A stretch of DNA of 64,000 bases from Apoderus coryli (Eukaryota > Arthropoda > Insecta > Coleoptera > Attelabidae). Below are positions 55,136 through 64,000 of the stretch, one piece after another; position 1 is the first letter of the stretch; every line of letters starts with the position of its first letter. The notes beneath the pieces are model-generated. The model was not told where the DNA came from, made no database searches, and was given only the letters and a program-made list of their open reading frames with translations. Made by a program: the position numbers and the translations under genes. The stretch spans positions 8,134,342-8,198,341 of the forward strand of contig OU452216.1 of the NCBI GenBank assembly GCA_911728435.2. The letters are read 5' to 3'.

Positions 55136-58100
55136 GTATAGAGTTTCACTATAGCGTTGTCCTGCCTTGTAGCGGGCCCTGTATCCTACTTCTGACACCA
55201 AAGAGTTCACTTTAAAACGATACAATTGCTAAAACTTTCTAACCAAGGTGATGTTACCACAATGAAGTAAAAAATTAAAAACATAAACCTAACAATAACA
55301 TGTAGAATTATAATTGCACTTACGTATAGGTAGTAAAATTAAATCCAAGTCGATTCCTTCAATATTTTGTAGTATAACAAATAATAAATTCCAGATAATT
55401 TATAAATAAAAATGTATAATATAAACACGGCAATCAAAAATGACAAATGCATAAATTAAAACAATATTATGTCAAAAACCAGGGACTTATTGTAATTCTT
55501 GATATATGGTGAAGGCGCAATATAAACACCTAAGCAACTTTAATAGGTCAAAAATAGGCTTCTTTACCTTTTAAAGTCTCTAATTTATGTCAGAAAATCT
55601 GTAATAAGGAAGTGAACAAAATGATATTATCCTCCTATTAAACGTTTCTCGTTAATTTGCCGACTTAATTAGCTTGTGTTGTAATTTTTTACAACTACTG
55701 TGGAAATGATAATAATATAAAAACATCTGGACTCTGGCAATTATTATTTTTTATTATTTATTTGACCTTGACACGATTCTAATAATTGGTGATTAAATTG
55801 TTATTATGTTGCATCGACTGTGTAGTTATTATTTTCCTATGCACCTTCGCACATAAAGTTTGCTAACTGATTGTCTTTATCCCCGATATACCTATTTAGA
55901 GAACAAATACTCCAAGTACAATAATTAGAAGAAATTAACTTGAATATTGTAGATGGCGTTAGTGGTAGGTATCATATGTCAAATGTAAGACAAGGAATAC
56001 CTAGTATAACTTCCCCTTTGTTGGATTTGCGTCTGCAAAATATGTCAAAATAACAATTTCAACATTGTCATTAGGGTTATTCTTTCGTAGTGATTGATCT
56101 GAACAAGTGAATGTGATTAAACTGAATGTGATTATACTGAACTGAATATTTGGCGAAACCGAAAGATCATCATTTTTGTGAATGTCTTTCACTTAACCTC
56201 GAAAACTTGTGAAAACAACCAAATCTGCTCTGAAAACTGGAAAATTATTTACTCCATGATATTATTATCCATGTTTTAAACTTTTACAATTTATTGGTTT
56301 GATTCGAAATCATATTCCAATTAGGTATCTCTGTATATTCAATACTTTTAGAGGTTAACTGTTAACTGAACGAACTAACCGGTACCTAGTGGTTGATCAG
56401 TAAGCGGCAAGGGGGGTAGGAATTTTAATCAGTTTGGTAGAAGTGACCGATGTCGAAAGAATACGTACAATCGTGAATGAACTGACAATTTTCAGATTGT
56501 TCACTTAGTTCAGTACGAAAGAATAACCCTATTGTTAACAAGAGGTTTCCACAAGTTATTCGGTAGCTGTAATGGTGTTTTCATTAGGTACCTAGGTAAG
56601 TAAGTATAGTATTCTACTTATTAATTTCAAAAGTACAATGTACAATGATAAAAATGTAGTAAATAGGCATATAGAATACAAATAAGGATTCCATGTACTC
56701 TCAAGTCATGCTGAGATGAGAAGACAAGCTGTCTGAAGACCCATAAAAATGTATTTTCGATACTATACAATCTTTTTACTATCTATTCTGTGGGCTTTTG
56801 TTACGATATGCTCGTATATTATAGTAAACAAGTTTTCCCGCCAACACGACACCTTATAATCAGCCAAAAATGCATCACCTGCCTGGTCAATTTGTGTTTT
56901 TGTGAATGCTGTACTCAGCAGAAAGAAATTTACCTTGCTATTACTAGATTATTTGTATTTTGCCTTACCTATTTAACATTTTTTATCCAAAACTGTGATG
57001 GATATTTCCTGTGTTGTAGACAGCATCAGCAGTACGCACATTTAAGGTAGCCAGACAGTAAGGGGAAACTGACTTAAGTCTTTCAGGGGTGAGAAATATC
57101 CTGTCTGAGAGCGGACGTGTCTTTTTTTGTGCATTTCCTTTCTAAATACAAGCAAATGCATTAATTTAATGCTTTTATACCTATAAAGGAAATGTCCTCA
57201 AAAGTTCAATTATAATCTTGGCGAACCTGTGTGAAAATTTTTATTTATTGTGTAGTGTTTTGTTTAATGTTGTGAATATTTTAACCTGTTCATGGTTAAT
57301 TAGTTAATCCAGTGGTGTCTCTAAGTAGGTATAACGAAGGTTTCTGGTCATTAGTTTTTGATACCTACTTAAAATTTAATTGTGCCTATTTGGTCAAATC
57401 AACTTTATTGTGCCTTTAATTTGCCATTATATGTTGAAAAGAAAATTGATAAAAATGATATTTTAATTTAACGAAATTGTTATGTCCAATTCCAACAAAT
57501 TGCTTTCTTAATAAAATGCTCATTGCATTAATAGAGCCTGTTGCAAATAGGTACATAATAAAGATCTGGTACTTACCTAAGGACTTCATGATGTTGATTC
57601 TTTAATTTGAAAATTAATGCTGAATTTGTTTTAAATTTAATCACACACAAATGCAAGCGGACATAACGAAACTGATAAAGTAACATACCTAGCTTCCAAG
57701 TGAAGTTGTCCCTGTCAAATAGGAAGATTGGCCTCTGGTATTAAATTTTCAAAATGCCCCTGTTATGTTAATTTACCTAATTATTAATACCTATTGATTT
57801 CGTAATTATAATAGGTATCATATTAGTTCTTTACCACAAATTTTCTTGAGGTAAATACTCAAGTTTCTTCAAATTTTCATGCGCTGTCTTCTTACTTTGC
57901 AAAAAGAGGTAGCAGGTAGGTACCTACCTATTATGCATATTTCATTTGGTTTTTATACTCACTTAATCAAAATACAGCAAATACCCAATCTACAAAATAT
58001 TTAACAAATCTATTCTAACAATGTATGCTATTCATTGATTAATTATTTTATTTAACATAGAAAAAATAACTAAATCCAATCAACTTTCAAATTTAATAAT
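55136..58100. other. Long spacer between repeats and CDI gene 3
   Basis: Unique-looking AT-rich DNA with many GGTA/TACC tetramers. TAGATGGCG at 55950-55958 is CTCF-like and TTTTCCCGCCAA at 56833-56844 E2F-like. The 86-residue reading at 56790-57050 has no recognisable features, so I do not call it. Confidence 0.35.
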
Positions 58101-58135
58101 TTTAGCGCGGACTCCCCTCTTTGGCGCGATTGGAA
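58101..58135 (+). promoter_or_regulatory. Candidate E2F and CCAAT sites upstream of CDI gene 3
   Basis: TTTAGCGCGG (58101-58110) and TTTGGCGCG (58120-58128) resemble E2F sites, immediately followed by ATTGG (inverted CCAAT). This is a small GC-rich island 840 bases before the ATG. It would be a promoter only if there is a 5' UTR intron or long leader. Confidence 0.3.
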
Positions 58136-58969
58136 TGATCCGCTTCTTCTTTCCTTGCCGCACTTCTGTACAGCAAACAAACAAACCACGTTGCCACATC
58201 TCACCTACAGAATATCAACAACCAACACTAAATAGGTACGCGATAAATAAATAGGTAACGAAATAATATATCTAGTGCATGTAAATTTAACATAAACTAA
58301 ACTCGTATAATTCTAAAATACGGGCCATGATAACACCGATCATATCAGAGATTTTAACTGTATCTCGATTAGAGACAGTGATGTTTTCAGTTTCTTTAGT
58401 GTGTGATTACACATTCTAGAAATAATTAATTTTACGTATATATCATCATTATTAGTTGTAATGCTTATTATTTATTATAGGTATATATTAATTCTAGTAA
58501 TAATAACATTAATAAATTATGGTCAATCTGGCATCGTGGCAAGCGGTTTGATGGGTTTGGTTAGTTTGGAAACCAAACGACGCCACACATCACGCGTTTT
58601 CGTTGGAGTTGTTTGTTTGATATTCTCGCGCAAAATTTATTCCTGTTAGTTTTTCGTTTTTATTATAATATTTACGTAAAAATAAACAATTTTGAACACA
58701 TTAGTGTAGTTATTAAGTAATTACGTAGTCCTAAACATTACTGTGTAACTTTTAACCAAGTGACATTAATTATTTGTGAAAGCTAAAAGTTTATAATATA
58801 CCTCATTGGGTTAGATACTCATACAGTTTGTTGTAAGTTATAACATTAATTAGTTGTTGTTTTGTGCACATAAATAGATAACGTGTATTAACAGCGCGGG
58901 TTTTAATTATTGCTTTGTTTATTTGATTGCATAACCTACAAAAAAGTTACCTATCAGTTAATCATCAAA

Positions 58970-59417
58970 ATGAGTACGACTGTTTACAAACACTTGCGCA
59001 TGCAGTTACTCTCAAAAACCGCGGAAATATCATCCGTTTATAATCAACAAGAAATAAGAAAAGTGAAACGGGTCCTTTTTGCACCGGTTGATCATGACGC
59101 TACACAAAAGTTTATTGATGAGGAACTTTCTAAGATTAAAATAGTTGAATCAGAAAGATGGAACTTTGATTTTGTTCGGGAGAAAACTTTAAAACCAAAC
59201 GGGGTGTTTGAATGGAAACCAGCTACACCAAAGAAATGTATACGACCGATTAAAAGGCGTTTGACTAGCGAGGGAAATAGTAATGAGGGATTATACCCTG
59301 AACATTTTCAATCCATTGATATTGTTAGACCGGTACCCATGAAAGTATCAAACACAACAAACCAACATATTGAGAAGCCGAGTACGATACTTAAAGGTCA
59401 ACAAAGTCTTATCACAG
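58970..59417 (+). CDS. dap: Dacapo/p27-like CDK inhibitor, first coding exon (CDI gene 3)
   Basis: 149 codons plus one base, ending at the donor ACAG|GTATGT. RVLFAPVDHD (34-43) is the canonical cyclin-docking start of the CDI domain; residues 44-62 form the linker helix (ATQKFIDEELSKIKIVESE); RWNFDF (63-68) and FEWKPA (80-85) form the CDK-binding part. KRRL (95-98) is a possible nuclear signal and a second RxL. The exon ends in QQSLIT with phase 1, exactly where CDI gene 1 breaks (QPSIT|DFY), so the next exon should begin with an Asp or Glu completing a PIP box. I find no such exon before 64000. Start chosen at 58970 because the upstream in-frame ORF extension needs a TTG. Family knowledge: nuclear inhibitor of cyclin E/A-Cdk2 causing cell-cycle exit. 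Confidence 0.82.
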
Positions 59418-59559
59418 GTATGTAGGTAAACCTTTTATTGTATTGTTTGTAATTACCTAGTTGTCGGTGACGTATTTCGTACCTACTTTACCAGGGAGTC
59501 AGTTTTATTTACCTACTACTATAGTGTTACTTACTTAGTGCGTTTTAAACTTAATAATG

Positions 59560-61094
59560 GGGTAGTGAAATTTACGCAGTACAATGATATTATGAAGGGC
59601 TATTTGCATGCCAAACGACATGCTGCAAAACGGTCTTTAAGGATAGTTTCTTAGGTCTTGATTAGGTCCTGTATGATAGCGTTCTATTCGAGTACCAAAC
59701 AAATGTTCTGGGCCTGATGGTGTTGTGAAATTTACGCAGGACAATGATATTATGAAGGGCTATTTGCATGCCAAACGACATGCTGCAAAACGGTCTTTAA
59801 GGATAGTTTCTGAGGTCTTGATTAGGTCCTGTATGATAGCGTTCTATTCGAGTACGAAACCAATGTTCGGGGCCTGATGGGGTTGTGAAATTTACGCAGG
59901 ACAATGATATAAAGGGCTATATGCATGCCAAAGGACATGCTGGAAAACTGTCTTTAAGGATAGTTTCTTAGGTCTTGCTTAGGTCCTGTATGATAGCGTC
60001 CTATACCAAACCAAGGCATTAAAATTGAATCTGTTTTCCTAAGAATGGGGTCGTGAAATTTACGCAGGACAATGATATTATGAAGGGCTATTTGCATGCC
60101 AAACGACATGCTGCAAAACAGTCATTAAGGATAGTTTCGAAGGTCTTGATTAGGTCCTGTATGATAGCGTCCTATACCAAACCAAGGCATTCAAATTGAA
60201 ATCTGTTTTCCTAATAATGGGGTCGTGATATTTACGCAGAACAAGGATATTATGAAGGGCTATTTGCATGCCAAACGACATGCTGCAAAACGGTCATTAA
60301 GGATAGTTTCTTAGGTCTTGATTAGGTCCTGTATGATAGCGTCCTATACCAAACCAAGGCATTAAAATTGAAATCTGTTTTCCTAATAATGGGGTCGTGA
60401 AATTACGCAGAACAATGATATTATGAAGGGCTATTTGCATGCCAAACGACATGCTGCAAAACGGTCTTTAAGGATAGTTTCTTAGGTCTTGATTAGGTCC
60501 TGTATGATAGCGTCCTATACCAAACCAAGGCATTAAAATTGAAATCTGTTTTCCTAATAATGGGGTCGTGAAATTACGCAGAACAATGATATTATGAAGG
60601 GCTATTTGCATGCCAAACGACATGCTGCAAAACGGTCTTTAAGGATAGTTTCTTAGGTCTTGATTAGGTCCTGTATGATAGCGTCCTATACCAAATCAAA
60701 GCATTAAAATTGAAATCTGTTTTCCTAATAATGGGGTAGTGAAATTTACGCAGGACAATGATATTATGAAGGGCTATTTGCATGCCAAACGACATGCTGC
60801 AAAACGGTCATTAAGGATAGTTTCTTAGGTCTTGATTAGGTCCTGTATGATAGCGTCCTATACCAAATCAAGGCATTAAAATTGAAATCTGTTTTCCTAA
60901 TAATGGGGTAGTGAAATTTACGCAGGACAATGATATTATGAAGGGCTATTTGCATGCCAAACGACATGCTGCAAAACGGTTTTAAGGATAGTTTCTTAGG
61001 TCTTGATTAAGTCCTGTATGATAGCGTCCTATTCGAGTACGAAACAAATGTTCTGGGCTTGATGGGGTTGTGAAATTTACGCAGGACAATGATT
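59560..61094 (+). repeat. 171-bp satellite array in CDI gene 3 intron
   Basis: GAAGGGCTATTTGCATGCC marks units at about 59594, 59754, 59911, 60082, 60254, 60424, 60595, 60768 and 60940. Two unit types exist: about 160 bases with TTCGAGTACGAAACAAATG (units 1, 2 and the last) and about 171 with CCAAACCAAGGCATTAAAAT (units 3-8), so the short type brackets the long type. Each unit has a TTTGCATG / CATGCTGCAAA fold-back. Confidence 0.95.
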
Positions 61095-62394
61095 AGATAT
61101 GTCTTTTACTAACCCGATTGCAACTAACGTAATAAATATTTCCTAAATAGTTAGTGATGCATTTCACGTAAATACGTACAGAAACCGTTAGAAATTTAGC
61201 ACCCCCTGTATTGTTGATCACCCACAGTATATTTTATACGTTACAAAAATACATGCTTCTCTATATTATATGCATAGCCAAAACGCACCCCCATATATAC
61301 ACACATTCATCCCTATTTATACTTTTATAGTTTTGTAGCATGCAGAACGCGTGTTCAATATTATTTTTGTGTACGAAAAAAAAAAGTACCCCTCGTCCCA
61401 TAATAAGAGACGACGAAAAGGGTCCCGAATAATATTATTAATTGTTCTGCATCTGTCTATGGGTCGTTGCTCGATTAGTTTTTATTATAAACAGCTGTTT
61501 TAGGGAGATGTGCGAAATATAAGTACAGGGTAGAGTCATCTCATACCATATACTTATTTGAGGGTTTTTTCTTAATATAACAAAAACCATAAAGGTGCAT
61601 AAATATGTGTTGATTGAATTTAATTATTAACACATAGCAAGGTCAGCTTTGGATGAAAACAGTATGCAATTTGGTGATTATCAAAAATCTTATCATCTCC
61701 TTGGTAATTTTATGTGTACATAAAAAACAAATGCATTTCACATTGTAAATAGGTAATAATAAAAATGTTTGGGATCATAAAAGTCATCGTACGATTAAAA
61801 CAATAAACAAAGAACAATAATTATATTAATAACTACGTATGTGTAAATATGGATGCAAATAATACAAATTTGTTTTGCCTAAAGTATTTATTTTGGAAGT
61901 TTTTGGCTTAAGGTAAATTTACAGGGACAATCATGAGGATCGAGTTTAATAAGGAGGCTCCAAAAATGTGACCATGCCTTATATCCAGCCTATTTCCAAA
62001 ACTGGAAAGACCTCGTATACCTACCTACTATTATAGTTACTTTCAATTTCCTTTCGTGTTCGGAAATCCCTGTAATGATACGGTAGCGTTCACGCTGCAA
62101 TCACGTTTTTTTAATTAATACAGGCACATATGGACGATAAAAAAATCTTCATGTTTTGTCGGCAAATCGGGTACTTAAATGATAGGAAAAACTTAACAAA
62201 ACGCCAGCTGGAACTCTGTTTTCTGTATAAACAACTTACTTCCTTATGTGCCTTTAGTTAGAACTTTTTTGGTAATTCAGGCAGACACAGACTGCTGTAG
62301 ACTAGTTACGTTATTGTAGATTTGATCACATAACTTTATTTTTTGAACTTGATTTCTTTATTTACTGATCATTGGAGTTAAAAGCTTTAACCAG
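61095..62394. other. Intron sequence of CDI gene 3, nothing recognised
   Basis: AT-rich. A dispersed CACCCCCTGTAT motif lies at 61200. I looked for an acceptor followed by codons completing a PIP box and found none. Confidence 0.35.
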
Positions 62395-63120
62395 CCGCGA
62401 TCAACGCAAGTTCAAGCTTGAACCAAGGTTTAAATTCGATAGATAATTTTTTACTAAATATAGTAAATTAACCTGGGAGAGTCATGTTCGAGAACTTGGG
62501 TGCTCGCTGTCCAGGGTCATATATCTCATCAGAAGGCTTGCGCAGAGTGTTTCAATCGCCAGTCTATTGACGGTATATCACGGTTATTTTGTTTCCCGTA
62601 TGTCGTGTCGTATGGTATTTTGAACTGGGGACATAGTTCCCATGCAATGAAAATCTTCAAGTTACAGAGGAGATGTTTACGTATAATGTTGGGGCTCGGT
62701 TGGTGTGACTGCTGTAAAAAGTATTTTGTTGAACACGGACTATTTACTTTGCCTTCCTTGTACATCTTACACTGTCTTGGCTACATTCGAACCAATGCCT
62801 CGCATTTCACTCTTCACTTTGATATGCATAATTATGGTACGCGAAATCGCAATGACATATTGCCTGAATTTCACCGCCTATTGAGGACTAGGAAAGGTTC
62901 TGACTATTATTGTGTTAAATTTTATAATAAGCTGCAGTCTCACATAAAGAACCTTGGTGAAGTCCAGTTTAACAAAAGTATTAAATCATTTTTGATATCT
63001 CAAGCTTTTTATACCTTTGAGGACTATTTCAGAAGCGATATTGTCAGATTTTTCTAGATTTTAGTTTGTTTTATGTTGTTGCTATTTTAATTTGTTTGTA
63101 AGCCTTTCTTTGTTGCTGTA
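62395..63120 (+). pseudogene. CR1/Jockey-like RT C-terminal fragment
   Basis: Begins near LTWESHVRELGCSLSRVIYL (thumb), then after a frame change VSYGILNWGHSSHAMKIFKL, QRRCLRIMLGLGWCDCCKKY, HNYGTRNRNDILPEFHRLL and FKSIKSFLISQAFYTFEDY-like end. It is the same family as 83-1722. It abuts the Crypton fragment at 63125 without a visible tail. Confidence 0.83.
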
Positions 63121-63124
63121 ACTT

Positions 63125-63630
63125 AGCCATTTGGCAAATAAAGGAATTCCTGCACAGCAATTAATAAAAATAACAGAACATAGCAGCTCTAATTCAATTA
63201 AACCGTACTTGAATATTAACCAAGAACGGCATGGTGAAATAATCAACACCATGCGAGGAATTTGTTCAACAGTGGAAATTAACAATCCGTCAACTTCAGC
63301 AAACTCTTCTTCCAATTTAACATTCACCAATTGTACTTTCTACTACTGTAGTTTTAAATAAAAATGAATAATATTTGTTTGATTAAAACTAATACATTTT
63401 GTATTGAAAATTATTAAACAAAGTAAAAAATTATCTTATCGAATACTCCTCGGGCCTTGATAAATACTCAAAATTTTGTCATAGAGAATCCTTCAAGCAA
63501 GTTGCTCAAGGATAATAGCCCTCGGCGTGCGGGTTTGGGCTATTATCCTGGATCAACTCGCTTGAAGGATTCTCTATGACAAAATTATCTCGGTATTATC
63601 AAGACCCTAGGAATATTACTACTAATAATG
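63125..63630 (+). mobile_element. Crypton-like element copy 4, 3' end only
   Basis: Holds the last 78 codons of the recombinase (HLANKGIPAQQLIKI, then HSSSNSIKPYLNINQERH, ending TNCTFYYCSFK at 63361) and the complete 3' UTR. The CGTCAGATTGACAA dyad is deleted here, but the terminal hairpin is complete. Ends ACCCTAGGAATATTACTACT. Confidence 0.85.
63455..63612 (+). repeat. Complete Crypton 3'-terminal hairpin
   Basis: Left arm CCTTGATAAATACTCAAAAT, TTTGTCATAGAGAATCCTTC, AAGCAAGTTGCTCAAGGATA and ATAGCCC pairs with right arm GGGCTATTATCC, TGGATCAACTCGCTTGAAGG, ATTCTCTATGACAAAATTAT and CTCGGTATTATCAAGACC around a GC-rich loop (TCGGCGTGCGGGTT). Arms are about 70 bases with few mismatches. Confidence 0.9.
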
Positions 63631-64000
63631 CGCGTTGAACGCAATTTTAGTGAAATATCATGTCAAAGTTTGGAAAAATCTCAAGCTGTTTCTTTTCACA
63701 AATAAACATTCAATAAAAGAGTCCGTACGAATTTGTGAAAATGGGGAAATAATAAAGTTTAATGACTCGAACATAGACTGAATTAATATAGGACCTATCG
63801 AGCGTCCTAGGTATATATTTATTTTATTTTTTGAAAAAGTAGTCCATTCTTAAATGGAGTTGCACTTTCATGAATTAAATTAATATTTCTATTAATATTA
63901 TAGCAGCTTAGAACGGTAATAGATAATAGAACTATGCAATTTTAATTCTCTATTTTTGTCCTAACAAAAACAGTCTGGCGTTGATCGTTCGAGTTCACTG
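63631..64000. other. End of window, nothing recognised
   Basis: AT-rich sequence without a supported ORF or repeat. Confidence 0.3.

Noticed and set aside
56790..57050. 86-residue Cys-rich ORF as a small secreted or toxin-like protein
   Set aside because: No signal peptide at its start, no ordered cysteine pattern, no acceptor or polyadenylation context; likely chance.

Overview
This window is AT-rich nuclear DNA of an arthropod, almost certainly an insect. The evidence is short exons split by GT-AG introns, abundant mariner and non-LTR retrotransposon remnants with intact-looking insect-type motifs, an RTE-type LINE with a GAT-repeat tail, and a eukaryotic 28S rRNA fragment. I cannot name the species. 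Most ORFs belong to decayed mobile elements; I can support four host genes.

Host genes. (1) A six-exon gene on + (2359-13157) reads in frame through every junction to a 615-residue protein: signal peptide, Ser/Thr/Asn-rich ectodomain, a LAMP-like cysteine-bounded segment, one transmembrane helix, short tail. Intron 1 holds a mariner copy that itself carries a TIR element and a 28S rRNA fragment; intron 2 holds a 333-bp satellite; intron 4 a 240-bp satellite. (2-4) Three genes with Cip/Kip cyclin-dependent kinase inhibitor (CDI) signatures lie at 26851-33464 (+), 50085-50366 (-) and 58970-59417 (+, continuing past the first intron). The first is a complete two-exon gene whose PCNA-binding PIP box is cut by a 6.1-kb intron; the third breaks at the same codon phase in the same motif; the second is a CDI-only short form. 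This looks like a local expansion of the dacapo/p21/p27 family. Several E2F-like and CTCF-like sites lie between them, which is only suggestive.

Mobile DNA. 83-1722: non-LTR element (-). 14086-15885: RTE LINE (-). 16613-18962, 25331-26556, 35398-37990 (-) and 63125-63630: four decayed copies of one Crypton-like tyrosine-recombinase family; all keep the same 3' end, built around a long hairpin, and two are broken open by later non-LTR insertions. 27339-29605: mariner with both TIRs, nested with three retroelement insertions, inside the intron of CDI gene 1. 22400-23690, 39879-40180, 41963-43990, 45500-46117, 47790-48118, 53989-54200 and 62395-63120: further LINE fragments. 50603-51825: fold-back DUF4817-type transposon. 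53189-53381: near-perfect palindromic MITE.

Tandem repeats. 333-bp array (6190-9388), 240-bp TAGC-rich array (11290-12640), 65-bp minisatellite (39200-39600), 171-bp family in three arrays around CDI genes 2 and 3 (46390-46740, 49000-49425, 59560-61094), and a diverged repeat region (20165-21350). No tRNA gene, CRISPR array or prokaryotic operon was seen.
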